Source: an uncultured Massilia sp. (lineage in GTDB: Bacteria > Pseudomonadota > Gammaproteobacteria > Burkholderiales > Burkholderiaceae_D). From it: a stretch of 64,000 bases of DNA. Of the stretch, positions 57,223 to 64,000 are shown in pieces (the first letter of the stretch is position 1; each line of letters opens with the position of its first letter). A program made the translations under genes and the position numbers. The notes below the pieces were generated by a model. The model was given only the letters and a program-made list of their open reading frames with translations. It did no database searches and was not told where the DNA came from. Location: contig NZ_CAJYEB010000003.1 of assembly GCF_913773735.1 (NCBI RefSeq), positions 1-64,000 of the forward strand. Direction: 5' to 3'.

Positions 57223-57884
57223 CGGACGCGGCGCATCGAGGAGATGCGGTTGTTCATTTGTTCGAGGAAGGCGTAGCGGCCCGGGCCGAAGACGACGCAC
57301 TGGCCGCGGAAGTCGGCGTGTTCGCAGAATTCCCAGCGGCCTTCGCGGATGATGATCGAGCCGGCGCGGTCGTTGAAGCCGACGTCGGAGAGCGAGCGCT
57401 GGTCGCGCGACAGGCCCACCTGGGCGCCTTCGAAGCGCTGGCTGGAGAACAGTTCGACGTCGTCGCCGCCCCGGCGGTCGTCGCGCCAGCCGCCGCGGTC
57501 GCCGCGCCAGTCCCCGTGGTCGCCGCGTTCGTCACGGTCGTCCCAGCGCCCCGGGCCGCCCGGTCCGCGGCCCGGTCCGCGCGTCACTTCGCGGACCGAG
57601 GAAATGGCATCGTTAAAATCCGGCAGGTTGCGGTACTCGCCCGGGCCCAGTTCGATGCAGCGGCCGTCGAAGTTCGCGTGTTCGCAGAGTTGCCAGACGC
57701 CGGAACGGATCGCGATGCTCGAGACGCGGTCGTTGAAGTTCATGTCGCCCAGGTTGCGGGCATCGCGTTCCAGCGTGACGCGGTTGCCGCGGAAATTGCT
57801 GTCGGCGAAAAGGGTCAGTTCGCCGGCAAGGGCGGTGTTGGTCAGGGTGGCCAGCACGGCGGCGGCGGCAAGCAGGCGTTTCAT
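57219..57884 (-). CDS. Beta/gamma-crystallin family secreted protein
   Basis: The 221-residue protein has a signal peptide (MKRLLAAAAVLATLTNTALA) and two beta/gamma-crystallin domains (LFADSNFRGNRVTL...FNDRVSSI and LFSSQRFEGAQVGL...FNDRAGSI) joined by a linker of about 45 residues rich in glycine, arginine and aspartate. The N/D-N/D-x-x-S/T-S calcium motif may be partly kept as NDRVSSI and NDRAGSI. Such proteins can bind calcium outside the cell. GGAGATGAC precedes the ATG at 57884. Its stop codon lies within an inverted-repeat element. Confidence 0.87.
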   Translation of the reverse strand: MKRLLAAAAVLATLTNTALAGELTLFADSNFRGNRVTLERDARNLGDMNFNDRVSSIAIRSGVWQLCEHANFDGRCIELGPGEYRNLPDFNDAISSVREVTRGPGRGPGGPGRWDDRDERGDHGDWRGDRGGWRDDRRGGDDVELFSSQRFEGAQVGLSRDQRSLSDVGFNDRAGSIIIREGRWEFCEHADFRGQCVVFGPGRYAFLEQMNNRISSMRRVR

Positions 57885-57983
57885 GTCATCTCCATCGTGA
57901 ACGGTGCGCCATCCGTCGGCGCTCATGCCATTAACGCGTCAGCACCATTACGGGACGACAATCTTCTGTAACAAATTTCCAAT

Positions 57984-58391
57984 TTAAACTTTCACCCGAA
58001 CGGGCTCGATGTCTTCGTTCCGCAGCAGCGCGACGATGCGGCTGCCCAGCGCCTCCAGTTCCGCATGGCTGGACAGGTTGTAGATGCGCTGGTTCATGCT
58101 GCGCCGTTCGTGGATCGAGACCGTCCAGACGATCGGCACGTCCCCGTAGCCGGCGCCGATGCCGCAGCGGCTGGCGCAGCAGATCGTCAGGTTGAGCGCG
58201 TCGGACGGCTCGTAGTCCAGGAACCAGGCCCAGTCCTCGTCGTTCGGATAACTGGTGACGATGCCCTGCCGGTTCAGCCCCTGCGCCAGGCACAGGGCGA
58301 GCTCGAAACCATAGCGGCCGGGATTCACCTGGCAATCCTCCGGCAGTGTCGGCAAGAACTTTGCCGACACGAATTCGATTCCCCAGTTCAT
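57984..58391 (-). CDS. Hypothetical protein, 135 residues
   Basis: The protein starts MNWGIEFVSAKFLPTLPEDC with GGGGAGGG upstream of the ATG at 58391. It has no signal peptide or membrane segment, is rich in cysteine and tryptophan in the middle (NLTICCASRCGIGAGYGD) and ends with NEDIEPVRVKV. No family is recognised; the arrangement of short, polar beta-prone blocks could suit an immunity-type or small sensor protein, but this is speculation. Codon use is similar to the neighbours. Confidence 0.65.
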   Translation of the reverse strand: MNWGIEFVSAKFLPTLPEDCQVNPGRYGFELALCLAQGLNRQGIVTSYPNDEDWAWFLDYEPSDALNLTICCASRCGIGAGYGDVPIVWTVSIHERRSMNQRIYNLSSHAELEALGSRIVALLRNEDIEPVRVKV

Positions 58392-58492
58392 CGATGCCCT
58401 CCCCAGGACGATCCATGCGGATCGCGGACGGGCTCGCGGCCCGCTTGTCGTTGTATTGTATCCGTGTCTATCCGCTAAAAAATAGTCTTGCG

Positions 58493-58855
58493 CTACCGTG
58501 CGGCCAGGACCGGGCAATCGGCCGGCGCCGCCAGCTCGCGCGCCAGCCGTTCGCGCAGCACGGCCAGGCCGGCGATGCGGGCGTCGATGTCGGCCAGCTT
58601 GCGCGCCAGCGCCGCCCGCAGGCTGGCCGCCGAGGTGTCGGCATCCTGCAGCAGCGGCATGCCGGCCTCGATCTCGGCCAGCGTGAAGCCGAGCGCCTGG
58701 GCGCTGCGCAGGTAGCACAGCCATTGCACCGCCTCGTGCGGATAGTCGCGGTAGCCGTTGGCCAGGCGGCGCGCGGCCAGCAGGCCGCGTTTTTCGTAGA
58801 AGCGCAGCGTATCCCGGCTCAGGCCGGTCGCGAGGGACAGTTCACCGATGTGCAT
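58493..58855 (-). CDS. MerR family transcriptional regulator
   Basis: The 120-residue protein (from MHIGELSLATGLSRDTLRFY) has the MerR DNA-binding domain (YEKRGLLAARRLANGYRDYP) and a C-terminal dimer helix with a single cysteine (ELAAPADCPVLAAR), which is unlike the paired-cysteine metal sensors. It is divergent from a small membrane protein gene, with a palindromic operator between them. Confidence 0.88.
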   Translation of the reverse strand: MHIGELSLATGLSRDTLRFYEKRGLLAARRLANGYRDYPHEAVQWLCYLRSAQALGFTLAEIEAGMPLLQDADTSAASLRAALARKLADIDARIAGLAVLRERLARELAAPADCPVLAAR

Positions 58856-58873
58856 GGCGGGATCGATCAGGGG

Positions 58874-58904
58874 TTGACCCTGGAGTGTACTCCAGGGTTC
58901 ATCA
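58874..58904 (+). promoter_or_regulatory. MerR-type promoter/operator with palindrome
   Basis: ACCCTGGAGT and ACTCCAGGGT are exact inverted repeats around GT (58877-58898). A TTGACC -35 box (58874) and a poor -10 (TCATCA, 58899) are 19 bases apart, the long spacing that MerR activators correct by bending DNA. It reads toward the membrane protein gene at 58933. Confidence 0.75.
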
Positions 58905-58932
58905 TGCGGCGACATTCACCGATGGAGCCGTC

Positions 58933-59361
58933 ATGACCGAATCCGCCTTCCTGAAACTGGTGCGCGCCAGCGCCGCCTACGACCTGCTGCTCACCGCGCC
59001 GTTCGCCACGCCGTGGACGTTCGCCCTGGCGCATGCCCACCTGTCCGCCGCGAATACCCGGCTCGGCGGCGCCGCCCTGCCCGCCTTCGGCCCGTTCCAC
59101 CTGCTGTTCGCCTGCCTGATGGGCAGCGTCGTGCTGGTGTGGTCGGTGCTGCGCCTGCGCGCGCCGAGCATCGCGCTGGGCCGCCACGACGCCGTGGCGC
59201 GCCTGCTGTTCGCGGCGTGGATGGCGTGGACGCTGGCGCAGACCGGTGCGCCGCTGCTGTGGCTGTTCCTGGTGCCGGAACTGGCGTGGGGCGTGGCGCA
59301 GTCGCTGCCGGCCGGCGTCACGGCGGCGCCAGGGGCAGCAGCACGGCGCGCGCACCCTTGA
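58933..59361 (+). CDS. Small membrane protein, likely MerR-regulated
   Basis: The 142-residue protein has about four hydrophobic helices (FGPFHLLFACLMGSVVLVWSV; LLFAAWMAWTLAQ; LLWLFLVPELAWGVAQ) and no cysteine pair or transporter motif that would name a family. The start ATG follows GGAGCC. It is controlled, by position, through the MerR operator. Its 3' end overlaps the convergent LysR gene by 44 bases. Function is unknown. Confidence 0.75.
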   Translation: MTESAFLKLVRASAAYDLLLTAPFATPWTFALAHAHLSAANTRLGGAALPAFGPFHLLFACLMGSVVLVWSVLRLRAPSIALGRHDAVARLLFAAWMAWTLAQTGAPLLWLFLVPELAWGVAQSLPAGVTAAPGAAARRAHP

Positions 59362-60217
59362 CCAGCGCCGTCCCCATGCGCTCCAGCCGCGGCGGCTGGA
59401 TCCGCCACGCATGCCAGTACAGCGGCACGTCCACGTGCAGCCCGGGCGCCAGGTCGACCAGCGCGCCGCTCGCCAGCATCGCCGCGCACTGCTCGAGCGG
59501 CAGCAGGCCGTAGCCGAGCCCGAGGCGGATCGCCTGCACGTAGGGGTCGCTGGACGGCACGTAATGGAAGGGATACGCGCCTTCCGGCAGGCCGAAATGC
59601 TGCAGCAGGAAGGTGGTCTGCAACGTGTCCTTGCGGTCGAACACCATCACCGGCGCATGGCGCGCCGCTTCCCGCGTCATGCCGCCGGGGAACCAGCGCG
59701 CGGCGAAGGCCGGCGCGGCCACCATCCGGTAGCGCATCGCGCCCAGCGCCTCGACGGTGCAGCCGCGCATCGGCGCCGTCTCTCCCGACACGCACGCCAG
59801 CGCGCGGCCCTGTTCCAGCAGCGCGAAGGTATGGCCCTGGCCGTCCAGCACGAATTCGACCAGCATGCCCTCCCCGACCAGCACCGGCGCCAGCACCGGC
59901 AGCAGCCACGTGGCGAGACTGTCGTTGTTGACCGCCAGCGTCACCCGCACGGGCCCGGGATCGTCGCGCTGCTCGGCGAAGAATTCGTCCTCGAGCAGCG
60001 CGCGGCGGCGCAGGAACTGCAGCAGGCGCATGCCCGGCGCCGTCGGGCGGCAGGGGCGCGCACGCACCAGCAGCGGCGTGCCCAGGTCCTGCTCGAGGGC
60101 GGCGATGCGCTGCGACACCGCCGATGGCGTCACGTTCAGGCGCAGCGCGGCCTGCTCCAGGCTGCCGCTGTCGACGGCGGCCAGGAACGCGTCGCTGCGG
60201 CGTGGATCGATGGTCAT
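59318..60217 (-). CDS. ArgP/LysG-like LysR family regulator
   Basis: The 299-residue protein has a LysR helix-turn-helix (GSLEQAALRLNVTPSAVSQRI) and the ArgP-type features ARPCRPTAPGMRLLQFLR and DRKDTLQTTFL. ArgP/LysG proteins activate basic-amino-acid exporters, and this gene is divergent from a LysE-type exporter gene. The 105-base gap between them holds AT-rich ATTA...TAAT symmetry (60220-60262), a likely binding site. Confidence 0.9.
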   Translation of the reverse strand: MTIDPRRSDAFLAAVDSGSLEQAALRLNVTPSAVSQRIAALEQDLGTPLLVRARPCRPTAPGMRLLQFLRRRALLEDEFFAEQRDDPGPVRVTLAVNNDSLATWLLPVLAPVLVGEGMLVEFVLDGQGHTFALLEQGRALACVSGETAPMRGCTVEALGAMRYRMVAAPAFAARWFPGGMTREAARHAPVMVFDRKDTLQTTFLLQHFGLPEGAYPFHYVPSSDPYVQAIRLGLGYGLLPLEQCAAMLASGALVDLAPGLHVDVPLYWHAWRIQPPRLERMGTALVKGARAVLLPLAPP

Positions 60218-60322
60218 TGGATTAGCCGGATTTAATGAGGATTAGATTTCATTAATATAATTGATGAGCACCCTCCTGCGCGGCATGCTGTGCCCGATTC
60301 GAACCATCCGGGGAACCGCACC

Positions 60323-60967
60323 ATGTTTTCGCAAGCCATCTTCCTGCAGGGGCTGGGCCTGGGCGCCAGCCTGATCATGCCCATCGGCGCCCAGAACGCC
60401 CACGTGATCCGCACCGCCGTCGGCGGCCGCCACGTCGCGCTGACGGTGGCCGCCTGCGTGCTCGTCGACATCGCACTGATCGCGCTGGGCATGGCCGGCT
60501 TCGGGGCGCTGGTCGCGGCCGCGCCGGGCCTGCTGGCGGCGGCGCGCTGGGGCGGCGCCCTGTTCCTGCTGTGGTACGGCGTGCGCTGCCTGCGCGCGGC
60601 CTGGCGCGGCGGCAGCGCGCCGCAGGATCCACGGCAGGGGGCGCGGCAGGACGGACAACAAGGCGCGCGCCGGGACGGCGCCGCCAGGGCGCTGGGCGTG
60701 GTGCTGGCGATGTCCCTGCTCAACCCGCACGTCTACCTGGACACGGTGGTGCTGCTGGGCGCGGTCGGCAGCAGCCTGGCGGCGGACCACCGCGGCTCGT
60801 TCGCGGCCGGCGCGATGGCGGCCTCGCTGCTGTGGTTCTCGGGACTGGGATGGCTGGCGCGGCGCTGCGCCTTCGTGCTGGCGCGGCCCGCCGTGTGGCG
60901 CGCGATCGAGACCTGCACGGGCCTGACGATGCTGGTGCTGGCGGCGCTGCTGCTGCGCGCCGCCTGA
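60323..60967 (+). CDS. LysE/ArgO family amino-acid exporter
   Basis: Inner-membrane exporter of lysine or arginine. The 214-residue protein begins MFSQAIFLQGLGLGASLIMPIG, the LysE/ArgO signature including PIGAQNAHVIR, and has six hydrophobic helices and the second signature LLNPHVYLDTVVLLG. A glutamine/arginine/glycine-rich loop lies mid-protein. The ATG at 60323 is chosen over the open frame at 60290. An ArgP-like regulator is divergent. Confidence 0.92.
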   Translation: MFSQAIFLQGLGLGASLIMPIGAQNAHVIRTAVGGRHVALTVAACVLVDIALIALGMAGFGALVAAAPGLLAAARWGGALFLLWYGVRCLRAAWRGGSAPQDPRQGARQDGQQGARRDGAARALGVVLAMSLLNPHVYLDTVVLLGAVGSSLAADHRGSFAAGAMAASLLWFSGLGWLARRCAFVLARPAVWRAIETCTGLTMLVLAALLLRAA

Positions 60968-61003
60968 GACGATGGACGCGCGGGACGGCGCGTCCCGCGG
61001 CGG

Positions 61004-61315
61004 TCATTTCTGGGCCAGGATCCACTTGGCCAGCGTCGCGGCCTCGTCGTTGCTGACCTGCGGATTGGGCGGCATCGGCACCGGGCCCCACACGCCCTGG
61101 CTGCCCTTCTGGATCTTCTGCGCCAGGCGCTCGGCGGCGCCCGCGTCCTTGGCGTACTTGGCGGCGACGTCCTTGTAGGCCGGGCCCACGATCTTGGTGG
61201 CCACCGCATGGCACGCCATGCAGTTCTTGGCCTTGGCCAGGTCGGGGCTGGCGAGCGCGCCCTGGGCGGCGCCGGCCAGCGCGCACGCGGCAAGCAGCAT
61301 GATCCGGATCTTCAT
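61004..61315 (-). CDS. Class I c-type cytochrome (c551-like)
   Basis: Soluble or periplasmic electron carrier. The 103-residue precursor has a signal peptide (MLLAACALAGAAQGALA), a haem-binding CMACH motif after it, the VGPAYKDVAAKYAK block and a methionine ligand in VPMPPNP. It follows xdhC by 31 bases on the same strand, so it may serve as electron acceptor for a molybdenum hydroxylase; the enzyme itself is not in the window. Confidence 0.9.
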   Translation of the reverse strand: MKIRIMLLAACALAGAAQGALASPDLAKAKNCMACHAVATKIVGPAYKDVAAKYAKDAGAAERLAQKIQKGSQGVWGPVPMPPNPQVSNDEAATLAKWILAQK

Positions 61316-61346
61316 CGGGGAGAACTCCTTCTCGTTGGTGGGAAAT

Positions 61347-62375
61347 TCAGGCGGCCAGCGCGTCCGGCGGCGCCTCGGTGGCCGGCTGGCCGGCCATCGC
61401 CTTGCCGGCTTCGACCGAGATTTGCAGCGGCAGCGGCACGCCGTTCTTGACGGCGGTGAGCTCGGCCAGGATCGAGACCGCGATCTCGTAGGGCGTCTTG
61501 CTGCCGATATAGATGCCGATCGGGCCATGCAGCTTGTCGATCTGTTCCGCGCTGAGGTCGAACTCGCGCAGGCGCTCGCGGCGGCGCGCATTGTTGGCGC
61601 GCGAGCCGATCGCGCCGACGTAGAAGGCGTCGGTCTTGAGCGCTTCCATCAGGGCCAGGTCGTCGAGCTTGGGGTCGTGCGTCAGCGCGATCACGGCGCT
61701 GCGGCTGTCCAGCTTCATGGCCAGCACCTGGTCGTCCGGCATCGTGTGCACGACCTGCACGCCGGGCAGCGTCCAGCTGCCGCGGTATTCCTCGCGCGGG
61801 TCGCACACGGTGACCTGGTATTCCAGGCCGACGGCGATCTGCGCCAGGAATTGCGAGAGCTGGCCGGCGCCGATGATCAGCATGCGCAGGCGCGGGCCGT
61901 GGATGCTGACCAGCCGGCCGTCGTCGATGCGCAGCTGCTCGTCGGCGTGGCCCTCGGCCAGGTCGACGGCGCCGCTGTCCAGGTCGAGCGTGCGCCGCGT
62001 CAGCACGCGGCGCTGGGCCAGCGCCAGCAGCGCGTCGATGCGGCTGTGCGCGCCCAGCGGCTCGACCACCAGCTGGATCGTGCCGCCGCAGGGCAGGCCG
62101 AAGCGGTGCGCCTCATCGGCCGAGATGCCGTAGGTAATGACTTCCGGCTTGCTGCGCGTGATGCCGCGCTCGCGCACGGCGGCGATCAGGTCGTCCTCGA
62201 TGCAGCCGCCCGAGACCGAGCCGACCACCGTGCCGTCCGCGCGGATCGCCATCGTGGCGCCGACCGGGCGCGGGCTCGATCCCCAGGTGCGCACCACGGT
62301 CACGTATTCGCAGGCATGGCCGGCGCGCAGCCAGGCGTTGCAGGCGTGCAGCACTTCGAGGTCGATACTGTCCAT
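61347..62375 (-). CDS. XdhC/CoxI family molybdenum-enzyme maturation protein
   Basis: XdhC-type proteins bind molybdenum cofactor and help to sulfurate and insert it into hydroxylases such as xanthine dehydrogenase. The 342-residue protein has the XdhC_CoxI domain (VVRTWGSSPRPVGATMAI, SVSGGCIEDDLI) and a C-terminal Rossmann domain (MLIIGAGQLSQFLAQIA, GAIGSRANNARRRERL). No xdhA or xdhB is adjacent. Together with the modABC operon 5 kb away it suggests molybdenum-enzyme use. The open frame far upstream is a shadow. Confidence 0.93.
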   Translation of the reverse strand: MDSIDLEVLHACNAWLRAGHACEYVTVVRTWGSSPRPVGATMAIRADGTVVGSVSGGCIEDDLIAAVRERGITRSKPEVITYGISADEAHRFGLPCGGTIQLVVEPLGAHSRIDALLALAQRRVLTRRTLDLDSGAVDLAEGHADEQLRIDDGRLVSIHGPRLRMLIIGAGQLSQFLAQIAVGLEYQVTVCDPREEYRGSWTLPGVQVVHTMPDDQVLAMKLDSRSAVIALTHDPKLDDLALMEALKTDAFYVGAIGSRANNARRRERLREFDLSAEQIDKLHGPIGIYIGSKTPYEIAVSILAELTAVKNGVPLPLQISVEAGKAMAGQPATEAPPDALAA

Positions 62376-62609
62376 TCCGGTTTCCTTTCGCATTCCAGCG
62401 CCGCGCGGCGATGGCGCGGCGGGCAGGCGAATGCTAACGCAAAACGGAAAAGCCGGCCGGCCCGGCGCGTGTTCGGCGAACCCGCCTGGCCAGGAAGGTG
62501 GCATGGCCGCAGACGTTGCCATGGCGCAGCAGGCGCCGCGCGCGGCGCGGCCACCGCGGTGACATAATGGCGCCTCACATGACCATAACGGATGATGGCG
62601 GGAGAACCG

Positions 62610-63560
62610 ATGGAAGAACTGCCGCTGCGCCACGCGGATTTCCGGCGCATCGACCTGAACCTGCTGGTGGCGTTCGACGCGCTGATGCAGGAGCGCCACG
62701 TCGGCCGCGCCGCCGCGCGCGTGTTCATCGGCCAGCCGGCGATGAGCCATGCGCTCGGGCGCCTGCGCGAGGCGCTGGGCGACCCGCTGTTCGTCCGCGC
62801 CGGCAACCGGATGGAGCCGAGCGCGCTGGCCCTGGCGCTGGCGCCGCGCGTGCGCGCCTGGCTGGAGCAGGCGCACGGCTTCCTGTTCGCGCGCGACGAC
62901 GTCGACATCGGCCAGGTCCATGCGACGGTCAAGCTGGGCCTGATCGACGGCCTCGACGCGATGCTGCTGCCGCCGCTGGTGCTCAAGCTGCGCGCGCTGG
63001 CGCCGGGCCTGCGCGTGTGGTCGCGCCAGTTCAGCCGCAACGCGCTGCCGGGGGCCATCGACGCCGAGGAAGTCGACCTGGCGTTCTGGGTGCCCGAGCC
63101 GGGCTACCGCGACTGGCACGGCATGCAGCGCCTGATGCGCTGCGGCTTCGACGCCGTCTATGCGCGCAGCCAGATCCGGCTCGACGGCCCGATGACGCTG
63201 GCGGTGGCGATGCGCTATCCGCAGGTGGGACTGGGCTGGCGCGGCGAGGAGGATTCCGTGGTCGACCAGGTGATCGCGGCGCACGGCCTGGCGCGCAACC
63301 TGGTGGCGCTGACCGACAGCCAGATGGCCACCGCGCGCCTGCTGGCGGCGATGCCGGCGGTGTCGCTGCAGCCGCGCATCTACAGCAGCATCTACCGCGC
63401 CATGCCCGACATGGAGGTGGCGCCGCTCGACGTCGACACGCTGTTCATGGACATGTGCCTGATCTGGCACCGCCGCCGCGAGCACGATCCGGTGCTCGCA
63501 TTCCTGCGCCGCTGCATCGCCGACATCGTGCAGGACCACGTCGAGCCGCAGGCTCCCTGA
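62610..63560 (+). CDS. LysR family transcriptional regulator
   Basis: The 316-residue protein (from MEELPLRHADFRRIDLNLLV) has a helix-turn-helix (HVGRAAARVFIGQPAMSHAL) of the NodD-like kind and a sensor domain. GGGAG six bases ahead supports the ATG at 62610 rather than 62592. It is divergent from xdhC, 234 bases away, and may regulate it. Confidence 0.88.
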   Translation: MEELPLRHADFRRIDLNLLVAFDALMQERHVGRAAARVFIGQPAMSHALGRLREALGDPLFVRAGNRMEPSALALALAPRVRAWLEQAHGFLFARDDVDIGQVHATVKLGLIDGLDAMLLPPLVLKLRALAPGLRVWSRQFSRNALPGAIDAEEVDLAFWVPEPGYRDWHGMQRLMRCGFDAVYARSQIRLDGPMTLAVAMRYPQVGLGWRGEEDSVVDQVIAAHGLARNLVALTDSQMATARLLAAMPAVSLQPRIYSSIYRAMPDMEVAPLDVDTLFMDMCLIWHRRREHDPVLAFLRRCIADIVQDHVEPQAP

Positions 63561-63626
63561 CGTCGATGGCATACTATGCCGGCGCGCCGGCACTCTTCCC
63601 GACCGGTGCCCCGACCCTGGAATACC

Positions 63627-64000
63627 ATGAACAAATCCGCTTCCCTCGCGTTGTCCGCCGTCCTGGCCGTCGCCGTCGCCCTGCCGGCGGCGTCCGTGGC
63701 CCGGGCCGCGATCCCCGTGTACGGCTTCGTCGTCAAGAACACCTACCCGCATGACCCGCAGGCCTTCACGCAGGGCCTGTTCTTCAAGGACGGCCACCTG
63801 TTCGAGACCACCGGCCAGAAGGGCCAGTCCTCGCTGCGCCGCGTCGAGCTCAAGTCCGGCAAGGTGCTGCAGAAGAAGGACCTGGCGCCGGAATACTTCG
63901 GCGAAGGCTCGACCGCCGTGGGCGACGCCATCGTCGGCCTGACCTGGCAGTCGAACGTCGGCTTCGTGTACGACGCGAAGACGTTCGCGCTGAAGAGCCG
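63627..64000 (+). CDS. Glutaminyl-peptide cyclotransferase, N-terminal part
   Basis: Converts N-terminal glutamine of peptides to pyroglutamate. About 125 residues are visible before the window ends. A signal peptide (SLALSAVLAVAVALPAAS) is followed by YPHDPQAFTQGLFF and FGEGSTAVGD, strongly characteristic of the plant/bacterial beta-propeller cyclase family. An ACCATG context marks the start at 63627. Confidence 0.88.
   Translation, partial: MNKSASLALSAVLAVAVALPAASVARAAIPVYGFVVKNTYPHDPQAFTQGLFFKDGHLFETTGQKGQSSLRRVELKSGKVLQKKDLAPEYFGEGSTAVGDAIVGLTWQSNVGFVYDAKTFALKS

Overview
The window looks like a piece of a high-GC betaproteobacterial chromosome, most likely Burkholderiales, family Oxalobacteraceae (Massilia/Duganella/Telluria type). 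This rests on the overall protein character, the mnmG-rsmG-parA-parB-atpIBEFHAGD gene order, the rsmD-coaD-ferredoxin cluster, TonB-dependent transport and many LysR regulators. The assignment is an inference from gene content; no rRNA or dnaA gene is present to confirm it.

Left part (1-13.6 kb): an ATP synthase operon (atpIBEFHAG and the start of atpD, all leftward, behind a good sigma-70 promoter), then parB, parA, rsmG and mnmG in the same direction, then a DUF1176 protein, a TSUP-family permease and an epoxide-hydrolase-like enzyme. Two parS sites (one perfect TGTTTCACGTGAAACA palindrome) flank the DUF1176 gene. Immediately to the right, 13.6-15.05 kb is a non-coding region with three diverged copies of a ~195-200 bp module. 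Each copy carries four DnaA boxes at the same internal spacing, followed by an AT-rich run of ACT/ATC triplets resembling DnaA-trio unwinding elements. With the parS sites and the flanking housekeeping genes pointing away from it, this is the best candidate for the replication origin and the most unusual feature of the window.

Middle part (15-31.9 kb): mtnN, alanine dehydrogenase, a trifunctional-size PutA lacking the DNA-binding domain, with a divergent Lrp-type regulator, a LysR regulator, small membrane and periplasmic proteins, the rsmD-coaD-ferredoxin operon, a DUF6279 lipoprotein, glmU, a second cluster of degenerate DnaA-box-like repeats, an Lrp regulator and glmS.

Accessory part (31.8-51.5 kb): a translationally coupled HIT hydrolase/HNH nuclease pair, AraC and SDR genes, a lipoprotein arylsulfotransferase, a MOSC domain fused to an alkyltransferase-like DNA-binding domain, a T6SS baseplate set (tssE, tssF, tssG leftward; tssK rightward) without sheath, membrane-complex, ClpV, Hcp or VgrG genes, a membrane-anchored degenerate ketoacyl-synthase-like protein downstream of tssK, a membrane patatin-like protein, and a ROK repressor divergent from a large TonB-dependent receptor.

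Right part (51.4-64 kb): a quinone oxidoreductase/LysR pair; modE divergent from modABC with a clear ModE box between them; a beta/gamma-crystallin protein; a MerR regulator with a palindromic operator facing a small membrane protein; an ArgP-like/LysE-type exporter pair; a c-type cytochrome with xdhC (molybdenum-enzyme maturation, fitting the nearby molybdate transporter); a LysR regulator; and the start of a glutaminyl-peptide cyclotransferase. Two elements with long inverted repeats (51.4 and 57.1 kb) fill the gaps between convergent genes.
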